A stretch of 45,101 nt of DNA from Tubiluchus corallicola (GCA_030141605.1 JAQGDQ010001352.1:1-45101); one strand, 5' to 3'. Counted from the first letter of the stretch, positions 20,781 to 31,321 are shown. Numbers and translations are program-made. The notes: generated from the sequence alone by a model not told the origin.

Positions 20781-23700
20781 AATATTCGTTTGCCTATGCA
20801 GCATCCAAGTTCTGGAAATCAGTGTCTGAATGCATCAGCGTCTGCTTTTATTCCACTAGCGCATGGCAGTAATATACCGCGCGAGAATAGTTATGCCTTT
20901 AATTCTACTCAACCTACCATTTGTACTGATAATTTAAGCGACATGCCTAATCAATGCCATCCACAGAGCAATGACATGGCTATGATTATGAACATCATGC
21001 TTGAAGCACAACGTCAACATACCAACATGTACAAAGCAATGCAACTTCCAATAGCGGAGTTGGACAAATTTGATGGTAACGTTCTAAACTTTTGGCAATT
21101 CATGCGACGTTTTGAAGCCAACGTCGAGAGCTACACACAAGATGAGGCTGCAAGGTTTCAGAGATTAATGCAATTTTGCACTGGAAAAGCCAAAAAAGTT
21201 GTGGAAAGTTGTAGCTACATGGACCCCAGTCGAGCATACAAGCATGCAAAGCAGTTACTCATCGACAGGTTCGGCTCTTCGTTTATGGTTACTCAGGCTT
21301 GGATGTCAAAAATAATCGAGTTTGACCAAATCAAGGCCAATGACAACGAGAAGCTGCGAGAATTTGCTGACTTGCTTTTAAGCTGTGTCGAGACGTTGAA
21401 AGCAATGAATAATCTCAGCGAAATTAATACACAGACAAGTCTCGTTCAGATTGTTAAAAAACTGCCATACAAATTCCATGATAAATGGAAAGACGTGGTG
21501 TCCAGGATAGCAAAACATGAAATCAGAAACCCATGTATTTATGATTTGCTAACATTCATTCAGGAAAATGCTGAAAAAATGAACCACCCTGTGTATGGTA
21601 GCCTCGGCGATTGGGAAAAACCTAAACGAAGCATCTCTGCCAAAAATTATGCCACCTCTGCTAAAGCACCTCAAGTTCAAGCAAACAATGGCAAGGCGAA
21701 AACAAATCAAGAAAAGCCGCAAACCAAAAGCGCCCAATTTTGCAAGAAAGTTTGCATATTTTGCAGCTCAAAGGAGCATTCTTCTCTTGGACAGTGTGAA
21801 GCTTTTGCAGCTATGGACACCCCAGCTAAGTTGATGTTCGTGCGTAAGGAATGCCTCTGCTTTAATTGTTTAGCGAAAGGAAAACATAGAGCAGCTAGAT
21901 GTTTCAAACCGTCTTGTAGTGTTAATGAATGCAACAAGAAGCATTCAGCTTTATTGCACGATGCAGTGGGGAGGCTGAGCAGTTCTTCTTCAGATGTTAA
22001 TAGGCTTGCCAGGGATGAGCAGCAAAGAAAAGACGAGACTGAAGCTACAAGCTGTGCAAATAGGGGCAGTTCTAAAGGAAAGAGGATAGCATTGCCTATG
22101 GTCAAAGTTCAAGTACATGTACATGGAAGAAAGCCAGTTGAAGCCATGGCTCTGTTAGATCCTGGATCTACAAACACGTTTTGTTCCAGGAAGCTGTTTG
22201 ACAGCATAGGTGCTGAAGGAAAAGAGGATGTTCTTACCCTAACCACAATCGAGAAACGCCAAAGTAAAGCAGACACTTTAGTTACAAGTTTCGTTGTTAC
22301 GGACAGCATTGGTGAAAACAGAATCTTGTTGCCTCATGTTTTTGTTCGACAGTCACTGATGCTAGATACAGAATGCTTGGCATCAGTTGCAGATGTTCAA
22401 AAATGGCCGCACTTGAAAGAGATAGCGTCATCTTTAGTTGAGTATCACGGACAAGATGAAGACCTAAGCTTACTAATCGGTCTTGACGTACCTGATGCCT
22501 TGGCCCCTCTGCAAGTTAGACGTGGTCCTGTAAACGCTCCTTATGCTGTTAAGACGAAGCTGGGATGGACGTTGAATGGGCCTATAGCGGGCAGCAAAGT
22601 ACACAACGTGTCAGTAAATAATTATGTTCTGGTCAAAGAGTCTTCTGAAGCCAAAACAGATGTCTTGCAGCAGCAAGTCGAGAGATTTTGGAAAATAGAT
22701 TCTGTTTTGGATGATGAGCAGTATTCTAGAGAAGAGATGATGGTCATCGATATTTGGGAAAGCTCAATAACCAGAAGAGACGGCCACTATGAGTTAGAAA
22801 TACCATTTAAAGGCAAACATAATGTTATTCCTGATAGCTTTCAGATGGCAGCAAAACGGCTCAATGGACTCAGAAGAAAATTCACCAAGAATCCCATTCT
22901 TCATCAAAAGTACACTGACGGAATCAACGATTTGCTAAACAAGGGTCATGCAGAGCTAGTGGAAGAACAATCAGCAAGTACTCCTACACATCTGACTTGG
23001 TATCTTCCTTACTTCCCAGTCTTTAACGAAAATAAACCAGATAAAACCCGTATTGTTTTTGATTGCGGTGCAGAGTGCGAAGGTATCTCACTGAACAAAT
23101 TGGCTTTGCAAGGTCCTGACCTTACGAATAATTTGGTTGGTGTCCTCTTGCGATTTAGGCAGTATCCAGTTGCCGTGCTAGCAGATATACGTGAGATGTA
23201 TCACCAAGTGTTTGTTTCGCCCAAGCATAGAGATATGCTGAGGTTCATTTGGTGGCCTGAGGGACGAATTGACCAGCCTCTTCAGATACTTAGAATGACC
23301 GTGCACCTTTTTGGAGGGGCTTGGTCCCCCAGTGCGGCGTCATTTGCCTTGAAACGCACTGCATTGGACTACCAATACAGCTTTGATAAAGAAACGGTAG
23401 CAACTGTGCTTTACAATTTTTATGTGGATGACTGCCTAAAGTCATTCGAAAATGTAGAGCAAGCATTGAAGCTAATTACTCAGCTAAAGCTGCTTTTGCA
23501 GAAGGGTGGATTTTGTTTGACGAAATGGATGTCAAATGATAAACGTGTTCTCGACACTATCCCAATTGAAGATAGGGGAAAAGGTGTTAAAGATCTAAAC
23601 TTGTCACATGACACACTGCCGAATGAGCGTGCCTTGGGGATAAGTTGGCAGATGGAGGCTGATACGCTAGGCGTCCATGTAAAACAAAATGAGCATCCCA

Positions 23701-23936
23701 ATACAAAGCGTGGATTGCTTAGTTCTCTTTCCAGTATCTATGATCCCCTTGGAATGTGTGGCCCATTTGTTCTGCAAGGAAAGAAACTGTTTCAAGAAGA
23801 ATGTCGTTTACCAGACAAAACGTGGGATAGCAAGTTGGACGGCGCCATTGAGAAGAAATGGAAACAATGGAAAGACGAAAGCACACTGTTAACAGATTTC
23901 AAGATTGAGAGGTCATTCATGAGTTTGGTAAGGTGA
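20499..23936 (+). CDS. glycogenin C-terminal part, BEL Gag, protease and reverse transcriptase
   Basis: In this frame glycogenin continues to about 20780. From about 21045 (LDKFDGNVLNFWQFM) comes the DUF1759-type BEL Gag, then two CCHC-like knuckles near 21750 and 21855 (CIFCSSKEHSSLGQC and CFNCLAKGKHRAARC). A DUF1758-type aspartic protease with LLDPGSTNTFC sits near 22150. The reverse transcriptase follows, with LPYFPVF, TRIVFDC, LADIREMYHQV and the catalytic YVDD at 23421-23432. The frame closes at 23936 inside the region leading to RNase H, where homology continues in another frame. All catalytic motifs seen are intact. There is no start codon at the frame's beginning because this is a continuation. 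Confidence 0.93.
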   Translation, partial: FFKDWSTSYEKHLPFTYNAVIQGRYGYLPALMQFGKNVKIAHFLGQHKPWHYIEHDSHTAHVAPPVGKKGYEFDIMNKWIQIFDTDVRPLLENKNIRLPMQHPSSGNQCLNASASAFIPLAHGSNIPRENSYAFNSTQPTICTDNLSDMPNQCHPQSNDMAMIMNIMLEAQRQHTNMYKAMQLPIAELDKFDGNVLNFWQFMRRFEANVESYTQDEAARFQRLMQFCTGKAKKVVESCSYMDPSRAYKHAKQLLIDRFGSSFMVTQAWMSKIIEFDQIKANDNEKLREFADLLLSCVETLKAMNNLSEINTQTSLVQIVKKLPYKFHDKWKDVVSRIAKHEIRNPCIYDLLTFIQENAEKMNHPVYGSLGDWEKPKRSISAKNYATSAKAPQVQANNGKAKTNQEKPQTKSAQFCKKVCIFCSSKEHSSLGQCEAFAAMDTPAKLMFVRKECLCFNCLAKGKHRAARCFKPSCSVNECNKKHSALLHDAVGRLSSSSSDVNRLARDEQQRKDETEATSCANRGSSKGKRIALPMVKVQVHVHGRKPVEAMALLDPGSTNTFCSRKLFDSIGAEGKEDVLTLTTIEKRQSKADTLVTSFVVTDSIGENRILLPHVFVRQSLMLDTECLASVADVQKWPHLKEIASSLVEYHGQDEDLSLLIGLDVPDALAPLQVRRGPVNAPYAVKTKLGWTLNGPIAGSKVHNVSVNNYVLVKESSEAKTDVLQQQVERFWKIDSVLDDEQYSREEMMVIDIWESSITRRDGHYELEIPFKGKHNVIPDSFQMAAKRLNGLRRKFTKNPILHQKYTDGINDLLNKGHAELVEEQSASTPTHLTWYLPYFPVFNENKPDKTRIVFDCGAECEGISLNKLALQGPDLTNNLVGVLLRFRQYPVAVLADIREMYHQVFVSPKHRDMLRFIWWPEGRIDQPLQILRMTVHLFGGAWSPSAASFALKRTALDYQYSFDKETVATVLYNFYVDDCLKSFENVEQALKLITQLKLLLQKGGFCLTKWMSNDKRVLDTIPIEDRGKGVKDLNLSHDTLPNERALGISWQMEADTLGVHVKQNEHPNTKRGLLSSLSSIYDPLGMCGPFVLQGKKLFQEECRLPDKTWDSKLDGAIEKKWKQWKDESTLLTDFKIERSFMSLVR

Positions 23937-26029
23937 TATCCACAGAGCTTCATTATTTTTGTGACGCTTCTGAAAGTGCTTATGGTGTGGTAGTGTTCAT
24001 TCGTCAGCAGAATGAGCTCAACGTTATCCACACTGCCTTTGTCATTGCGAAATCAAGGCTAACTCCCATGAAAGGACTGACTATTCCTCGCCTGGAGTTA
24101 TGTGCAGCAGCTCTTGCAGCTAAACTTGAAAAGGTGCTACGGAAAGAGCTTACCATCCACATTGACAGGTCAATATTTTGGACGGATAGTCTAATTATCC
24201 TGCACTACATACGAAATACTGTCAAGCGCTTTCATACCTTCGTGCAGAACAGGGTCACAAGCATTCTAGAGGTCTCATCACCAGAGCAATGGAGATATGT
24301 CCCTTCTGAGGAAAATGCAGCTGACGACCTATCTCGAGGATTAAATGCTTATGCACTGTTAGAGTCGACACGCTGGAAATTCGGACCTAGATTCCTGATG
24401 CTTCCAGAAGATGATTGGCCTCGAATTGATATAACTACGCAGAAGGATTTATTACAAGGTGACAAAGAAGTGAAGCACTCTCCAGTTGTTAATACCATAA
24501 CAGCGACGTCAATGGATGACACACAGCAACAGCGTAATATCATAAATGATTTGATGGATCGTTATTCTTCATTCTACAAGTTGAAGAAAAGTGTTGCATG
24601 GTTTCTTCGGTTCAAAACAGTGCTAAAGAACAAAGTTGCCAAAAAGACTTCGAGTTTTCCAAACAAACTGACTGTTGCAGAACTCGACTATGCCGAAGAA
24701 GAAATAATCAAGTATGTGCAGAAAGAGAGTTTGCCGAAAGAATATAAAGACTTAAGCACTAGTCAGAACGTTATTAAGTCTAGTTGTCTTGTGAAACTTG
24801 ATCCATTCCTATGTGAAAAGCAACTTATTCGTGTAGGTGGCCGAATAAGGCGTGCTGATGTCAACTATAATGCGAGGCATCCAATTGTTTTACCAAAAGG
24901 ACATAAATTATCACGTTTAGTCATCCAAGATTTCCACACCACGCATGGACATGTCGGCAAACAGCATGTAATGTCTTTGATCCGCCAGAAGTTTTGGATT
25001 ATTGGAATGCGTGGCATGGTACGCAAGCTTTTAGCTGAGTGCAGACAATGTAGACTGAATAGGGCAATGCCACTGCACCAGAAGATGGCTGACTTGCCTG
25101 TAGACAGATTGCAAAGCTCTGGAGTGTTTGCTACTGTGGGTACTGATTGCTTTGGTCCAATTATGGTAAAACGTGGTCGCTCAGAAGTAAAACGTTACGG
25201 CATCCTTTTCACATGTATGGCTAGCAGAAGCATCCATCTTGAAGTTTTGTTCACGATGACAACTGATTCGTTCATAAAAGCACTAGATAGGTTTTGCTCC
25301 AGAAGAGGTAAACCTGACAAACTAATGTCTGATTGTGGAAGTAATTTTCTGGGAGCAGACAAAGAGCTCCAAAAGTCTGTAGAATCTTGGAACACCAATG
25401 TTGTCACGGAAAACTTACTTCAGAAACATATTGATTGGGACTTTTGTCCTCCTCGGGCATCTCATATGGGAGGAGCTTGGGAAGCACTAATTAAAAGTGT
25501 TAAAAAAGTTCTGCACTCAGTGGCTCAAGAGCAGGTACTTGATGATGAGGGTTTGAGCACCTTATTCTGTATTGTCGAGAACATAGTCAATACAAGACCT
25601 CTGACCACAGCGTCTGATGATCCGAATGATTATGATTCTTTAACACCTAACCACTTCCTTCTGATGGGCAGAAGTGCTCCTCCAATACTTCCACTGGGTC
25701 AGTTTTCTGCAGGAGATGTTTATAGGAAAAAGTGGCGACAGATACAATATCTTTCTAATGTATTTTGGAATCGCTGGAAATTAGAGTATTTGCCGATGCT
25801 CCAACAACGTTCAAAATGGCACAAAGAAAAACAGAATCTCAAGGAGGATGACGTTGTTCTAATTATGGATACAACTCCAAGAAATTGTTGGCTGCTTGGA
25901 CGTGTTGTAAAAACCCACGTCAGTAAGGATGGTCTGGTGAGGAGTGTCACCTTGAAAACCAAAGAGGGGTTTCTTAAACGTCCTATACACAAGTTGTGTT
26001 TCATTGAAGGTCAGATGATGAACGTGTGA
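23933..26029 (+). CDS. BEL RNase H, integrase and C-terminal domain
   Basis: This frame continues the polyprotein after a frame change near 23925; its first codon is not a real start. It opens with LHYFCDASESAYGVVVF (RNase H, catalytic Asp) and contains FWTDSLIIL and YVPSEENAADDLSRG. The integrase zinc-binding region (THGHVGKQHV ... CRQCR) lies at about 24940-25060. The DDE core has VGTDCFGPI, MSDCGSNF and GGAWEAL, so all three catalytic acids are present. A DUF5641-like C-terminal domain (WKLEYLPMLQQR ... ILPLG-type context) ends at 26029. Apart from the upstream frame change the enzyme looks intact. Confidence 0.93.
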   Translation: MISTELHYFCDASESAYGVVVFIRQQNELNVIHTAFVIAKSRLTPMKGLTIPRLELCAAALAAKLEKVLRKELTIHIDRSIFWTDSLIILHYIRNTVKRFHTFVQNRVTSILEVSSPEQWRYVPSEENAADDLSRGLNAYALLESTRWKFGPRFLMLPEDDWPRIDITTQKDLLQGDKEVKHSPVVNTITATSMDDTQQQRNIINDLMDRYSSFYKLKKSVAWFLRFKTVLKNKVAKKTSSFPNKLTVAELDYAEEEIIKYVQKESLPKEYKDLSTSQNVIKSSCLVKLDPFLCEKQLIRVGGRIRRADVNYNARHPIVLPKGHKLSRLVIQDFHTTHGHVGKQHVMSLIRQKFWIIGMRGMVRKLLAECRQCRLNRAMPLHQKMADLPVDRLQSSGVFATVGTDCFGPIMVKRGRSEVKRYGILFTCMASRSIHLEVLFTMTTDSFIKALDRFCSRRGKPDKLMSDCGSNFLGADKELQKSVESWNTNVVTENLLQKHIDWDFCPPRASHMGGAWEALIKSVKKVLHSVAQEQVLDDEGLSTLFCIVENIVNTRPLTTASDDPNDYDSLTPNHFLLMGRSAPPILPLGQFSAGDVYRKKWRQIQYLSNVFWNRWKLEYLPMLQQRSKWHKEKQNLKEDDVVLIMDTTPRNCWLLGRVVKTHVSKDGLVRSVTLKTKEGFLKRPIHKLCFIEGQMMNV

Positions 26030-26067
26030 TTGCTTTTTTGTTAGGTGATAAATGCTCGTGGAGACAT

Positions 26068-26079
26068 TTATGGGGGCGG
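26068..26079 (+). promoter_or_regulatory. polypurine tract before the 3' LTR
   Basis: A G-rich tract, TTATGGGGGCGG, directly abuts the TG of the 3' LTR. This is where plus-strand DNA synthesis would be primed in an LTR element. Confidence 0.6.
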
Positions 26080-26501
26080 TGTTAAGCACATACACGTTTC
26101 CCTACCTATTAAATTTGGTCTTGCCCCTTTAACTGTCATCAGTCATGTGACCAGGTAGTTGGCCAGGTAGACATTACCTGACATGCAATTCAATTGATAT
26201 GATGTGAATGTTGTTGTTGATTTCTTATTGTTTTTTCTTGCAAGTTATAAGTGCCAAAACTCAGGGAGACCACATGTAAGTGTCTAATTATGTTTATTGA
26301 ACTACTTTATGCTATTAGAACAATTTAGCTGTCATTTTTTTGTACAATTATAGACGATAATCACGTTAGCTAATTTCGTAATGTACCTTTATCAAACTTA
26401 TCTTTTTCATTGAAAACTTATTGCTGTAATTTATTATTACAGATAAAACGACAATTGCTGCATGTTAAACATTTGATGTTCTGGAGTTTAAATGTAGTAC
26501 A
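26080..26501 (+). repeat. 3' LTR of the BEL/Pao element
   Basis: 422 bp, 420 identical to the 5' LTR by eye. Its last base is followed at once by a CATA microsatellite rather than by the gypsy sequence that flanks the 5' side. Confidence 0.95.
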
Positions 26502-26812
26502 CATACATACATACATACATACATACATACATACATACATACATACATACCATACATACCATACATACATACATACATACATACATACATACATACATAC
26601 ATACATACATACATACATACATACATACATACATACATACATACATACATACATACATACATACATACATACCATACATACATACATACATACATACATA
26701 CATACATACATACATACATACATACATACATACATACATACATACATACATACATACATACATACATACATACATACATACATACATACATACATACATA
26801 CATACACACACA
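26502..26812. repeat. (CATA)n microsatellite
   Basis: About 310 bp of CATA repeats with three small interruptions (around 26550, 26559 and 26671) and a CA-rich end. The Tyr/Ile/His and Cys/Met/Val-rich open frames over it are artefacts. Confidence 0.97.
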
Positions 26813-27436
26813 CATGCATATACATACGTAATATTGTTAATACATTTTTACCACACGTGTAATTAAATGTCTACTCACGTTAGGAATTTCAAGTCACATC
26901 ATACTATTGAGGCAGCCAGGATAGATACGTTGAACTAATATGTACGATTAGGTGCAAAACAGTTATTACGTGGATTATCCATTCTAATCGCACTTGAATG
27001 GTCAGTGGTCACTACACTGTAACTCGTCCCCCGCCCAGGGCCACTAGCCTTGTGAGTTTGGCGGTCCTAACTTGCAAAGCTTACGAGTTATCAAGCTGTA
27101 AAGTACCGGGGAATAAATAATAATTGGGAAGCAAACTTTTCGGGAAGCAAAAGGTCAAACAGCTTCATTTGCTAGACGTCTCAAAGACGAATATTTATCA
27201 TTTGTTTGCAGAAAATTTTTCCCTATTTAATCAAACAGAATGGAAAAAATCTGCTTATTTGTTTTTCTTGTTTTATTGGTTCTCAAAAATATCGCCTCCT
27301 GCTTGCGACGCCTAAATGTAGTAAGAAAAGCTACATTAAAATTGATTTTTAGAATAAATTGTGTTTTAAACGCAATTTCAAGAGATCACGCATTCGTTAG
27401 AGGAACATGTTAGTGCGTATAAATTAGATACTGAGA
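26813..27436. other. non-coding stretch
   Basis: No supported gene; the 63-codon frame at 27124-27315 has no recognisable features. The missing right half of the gypsy element is not found here. Confidence 0.4.
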
Positions 27437-27444
27437 GAGGCAGA

Positions 27445-27711
27445 CAGGGCCTATTTCAGCCTAAGCGAGGCCCGGGGAAGTGGGGTGTGTGAGGCCTCCT
27501 CGGGGAGGGGGGGGGGGGGCAACCATGGTTGGCGCCCAGAAAATTTTTGAACTGCTAGAACGCCGGAGAAGCATTTCCGAAGAGAAAATATGGAGTTATA
27601 CAGTATGTTCGCATCAAGCAAAAAAACAATGTTACCTCGGCGCGAGGCCCCCCTGAAGGGTGAGGCCCCGGGGAAGTATCCCCCACTCCCCCCTCCTTGA
27701 AATAGGCCCTG
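27445..27711. mobile_element. hAT-type miniature inverted-repeat element
   Basis: A 267-bp GC-richer segment has perfect 14-base terminal inverted repeats, CAGGGCCTATTTCA at the left and its complement at the right. It is flanked by a perfect 8-base direct repeat GAGGCAGA at 27437-27444 and 27712-27719. Eight-base target duplications and CAGGG ends are typical of hAT transposons. The interior contains an inverted pair of GAGGCCCC(G)GGGAAG-like blocks and no coding capacity, so it depends on a transposase elsewhere. Confidence 0.9.
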
Positions 27712-28264
27712 GAGGCAGATATGATAAAGAAAAACTACTAGGCCATCAAAGTATATGTAAAATGTGCAGAATGAATGAAGATGAAGATGACCTGGTTGTC
27801 AAAATGAGAAAAGAGCTTATCAAAATAATTTCTTCTGTTGCAAATACAATTGTAAGCAAGTGAAAAGTTTGTCTTTATTAATGGCCTAAGAGATGGGAAA
27901 CTTGGTGCTAAACTTTATATGTAAGATATTATTAAAAAGAGAGAAGAGAAACATGATTGTAAATAACTTTAACTTACACAGTTGTACTATATTTTTTTTA
28001 CCACATGCTGTATTTTTTGTATTACGATGTTCTGTACTGTAAACAATGCTGCACGTTTGAATCATAAGGTTGAAGAACTATATATATGCATATGTATATG
28101 TACGTGGCGCCATCTCTTGTCAATTTATGCAACTCTAACCCAGTAGTTACAAACTATTAATTTTTGTTCCTACTGTTGTTAGTTTTTCTAGCATTATTAT
28201 CTGTGTTTCTCCTAAGTTTAAGCTGTTTCTTCCTATGTATAGGATTAATGATTTTCCCTTTTGC

Positions 28265-28340
28265 TTCTTGAACCATCATTGCTAGTGGTCACAGCATCGA
28301 CTTGTAAACCAAGAGTTCCTGGTTCAAATGCACGCTGTAC
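28265..28340 (+). repeat. tRNA-Thr-like SINE head
   Basis: The order of a box-A-like GCTAGTGGTCACAGC, an anticodon-loop-like ACTTGTAAAC (TGT anticodon) and a box-B-like TGGTTCAAATGC matches the head of a tRNA-derived SINE. The arms pair imperfectly, so it is not a working tRNA gene. Confidence 0.5.
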
Positions 28341-28450
28341 CCTACACTTTTGTTTCAGCCGAGTTTGGTTTCAAAATTTAACAATACTAAGTTTATTTTA
28401 TAACAATCATGAATTTATCATTACATTATCAGTTGTAAAGTTGTTACATA

Positions 28451-28815
<365 letters not shown>

Positions 28816-29003
28816 CAGAATTTGCTTGGCGGCCATGCTCAACGTATCAAATATAGACTATACTACAGTCACGTATACATACAGTTATGCTTGTTGATTG
28901 TTCAACTAGATTTAACTAGACCTACTACAGGCTACTGTCCAACGTAGTACAACAAAGACTCCACCCTTTCTTGTTAAAATAGACCCGTCCGAAACCATTT
29001 CGA

Positions 29004-29011
29004 GTATAAAA
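29004..29011 (+). promoter_or_regulatory. TATA box of the zinc-finger gene
   Basis: TATAAAAG is a strong consensus TATA box. About 45 bases downstream is a perfect splice donor GTAAGT at 29055, so a short non-coding first exon would start near 29035. The link to the coding exons 3.4 kb downstream is inferred from same strand and lack of other exons. Confidence 0.5.
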
Positions 29012-29034
29012 GACCTGGACAACTGACATACAGT

Positions 29035-29054
29035 CTCCTTAGTTTTTGAGCGAC
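29035..29054 (+). other. probable non-coding first exon
   Basis: The stretch from the expected start site, about 30 bases after the TATA box, to the donor GTAAGT. It contains no ATG. The exact start is approximate. Confidence 0.4.
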
Positions 29055-30029
29055 GTAAGTACGATAGTGCGACTTTATTATTTAATATCTTGTAATGAAT
29101 ACCATTTACTTTTATATTTATTTATTGTGTATTGTTGAGTATTGTGCATATCGTAAGTGATCTTTATAATTATTAATGATTGCTGTAATGTGGTTTTTGG
29201 AAATTTTTAAGGTAAGAAAATGTTTTTTTTAAATTTTCAACATGGCAGACACGTGCGTCTATGTGAGTATGTGGCTATTTGGCATTGAGTTTTTTGTGTT
29301 AATTCTTGGATATTTAGATATCTTTATATATATTTTGATATGTATATACATATATATAATATATTATTCCCTAATTACTACAGGAAGCTTTTAGTTTCAA
29401 TTTTAATTTGATTCCAAATATTATAGGGCCTAATTTTATGAATTCAAACTGCGAAGTCCGTAACTGACGTGTCCGCATCCGCAAAACGCGGATTGACTGA
29501 AATTTTTGAAGATCCGCATCACTTAACCCGCGCCCGATTGTGTTAAAACCGCTTTTTGTATGAAGTTATAATCACTATTCAATGATAAATTCAGAGGCCA
29601 GACCACGTAAAGCAATTTTGCTTGTAAACGACTGACTACTCACAGCACGTTACTATACCACCCCAACACACCCACCACAAACCATAAAATGTTCGAGCAA
29701 AAAACTATAATATTTGTAATTGTAAGGAATGTTTTGCGTTGGAAATTTTCTATGCGTGGTTTTTGCGCGCTGAAATTTCGCGTAAAATCCCAATTTTTGA
29801 CATTAAAAATCCGCTATCTGTTATGATACACTATCCTTAATCCGCAATTTCACATAATCAGTTCGGACAGCGCATCCGCATTCTGCAAATCAGATATCCG
29901 CCCATCTCTACTGCATGTAAAATTTAAGGCTGAATTAAAAAAATATAATTGAATAGACCCACAACTTGTTGCATTTTTAACCCACTTATACTACTACGAA
30001 TTTTATAATTTCTTTCTTAGTATCTTATA

Positions 30030-30835
30030 CTGTTTTTCCTGCGCATGAGCAGTAGACGTTTAGAGCTCAAATCTTCAGAAATGTTCAAATGTAAACAACT
30101 GTTTTTCCTGCGCATGAGCAGTAGACGTCTTTGAGCTCAAATCTTCAAAAACGTTCAAATGTAAACAACTGTTTTTCCTGCGCATGAGCAGTAGACGTCT
30201 TTGAGCTCAAATCTTCAAAAACGTTCAAATGTAAACAACTGTTTTTCCTGCGCATGAGCAGTAGACGTTTAGAGCTCAAATCTTTAAAAGCGTTCAAATG
30301 TAACCAACTGTTTTTCCTGCGCATGAGCAGTAGACGTTTAGAGCTGAAATCTTCAAAAACGTTCAAATGTAACCAACTGTTTTTCCTGCGCATGAGCAGT
30401 AGACGTTAGAGCTCAAATCTTCAAAAGCGTTCAAATGTAAACAACTGTTTTTCCTGCGCATGAGCAGTAGACGTTAGAGCTCAAATCTTTAAAAGCGTTC
30501 AAATGTAACCAACTGTTTTTCCTGCGCATGAGCAGTAGACGTTTAGAGCTGAAATCTTCAAAAACGTTCAAATGTAAACAACTGTTTTTCCTGCGCATGA
30601 GCAGTAGACGTTAGAGCTCAAATCTTTAAAAGCGGTCAAATGTAAACAACTGTTTTTCCTGCGCATGAGCAGTAGACGTTTAGAGCTCAAATCTTTAAAA
30701 GCGTTCAAATGTAGCCAACTGTTTTTCCTGCGCATGAGCAGTAGACGTTTAGAGCTCAAATCTTCATAAACGTTCAAATGTAAATAACTGTTTTTCCTGC
30801 GCATGAGCAGTAGACGTTCAGAGTTCAAGAGTTTA
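30030..30835. repeat. 69-bp minisatellite, 12 copies
   Basis: Units start at 30030, 30099, 30169, 30239, 30308, 30377, 30445, 30513, 30582, 30650, 30719 and 30788 (period 68-70). The invariant core is TTTTTCCTGCGCATGAGCAG followed by TAGACGT. The minus-strand frames here are repeat artefacts, since 69 is a multiple of three. It lies in the predicted first intron of the zinc-finger gene. Confidence 0.95.
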
Positions 30836-31227
30836 TGATTTTGCTTGGCGCATCTGAATCGCAAATTTTTATTGCTACTGTTGTAGCATTTCGGCCAGTT
30901 TTTGTCCTTTATAATTAGTTCGGCATTTCTGTATATTTGACCTTGTTTGCTTTGACCTTTCTCACCACACTTCAACTTCGTTTGTACAGGGTGTCGCAAA
31001 ATAAACGGCGTAGTAGAAATATTCTAACAAGCTGAAATGCGCTGATCAAATAACACGGAAGCGTGTTTGTCCACGTGTGCGAAATAAAAATGATTCTATT
31101 TCTATTGATACACTGTCTTTGGTTAAAATCGAGAGATAAATATTTAGCACAGTAACTACTCAACGTTTCACTTAGGAAAAACTAGTTATAAATCTACGGA
31201 CTGACGATTTTTTATTAAAATTTTTAC

Positions 31228-31321
31228 CTCCACCCTGTGAAGCAAATATGACTTTATCAGCTGGCTTCATACTGAGTCTGGTAAATGGATTTTCAGTGTC
31301 ATAAAGAAGCCAATCTTCATG
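31228..31321 (-). CDS. candidate isolated coding exon
   Basis: On the minus strand a pyrimidine-rich acceptor (TTTTTCTACAG) is followed by 94 bases that are open and look coding (HEDWLLYDTENPFTRLSMK and on to SQGG), then a donor GTAAAAA. The composition of the peptide is that of a real protein, but I do not recognise the family and see no partner exon in the window. It may belong to a gene or retroelement nested in the intron of the plus-strand gene, or be chance. Confidence 0.3.

Larger units (their letters stand above)
18760..26501 (+). mobile_element. young BEL/Pao LTR retrotransposon carrying a glycogenin gene
   Basis: A 7,742-bp element has two 422-bp LTRs that start TG and end CA and differ at two positions, so insertion is recent. 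Internal order is 5' untranslated region, Gag N-terminus with SAP-like domain, captured glycogenin GT8 domain, BEL Gag, zinc knuckles, protease, reverse transcriptase, RNase H, integrase and C-terminal domain, then a purine-rich tract before the 3' LTR. The protein order is the normal BEL order apart from glycogenin. Two single-frame breaks exist, at 20498-20506 and near 23925. The flanks do not form a target-site duplication: GGCAA lies to the left and CATAC of a microsatellite to the right. I saw no convincing tRNA primer-binding site after the 5' LTR. Confidence 0.95.

Noticed and set aside
26410-26862. Long open frames rich in Tyr/Ile/His or Cys/Met/Val
   Set aside because: They only translate the CATA microsatellite.
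30145-30999. Minus-strand frames with repeated LLLMRRKNSWLHLN-type blocks
   Set aside because: The 69-bp minisatellite has a period divisible by three, so any open frame repeats; no conservation beyond the repeat.
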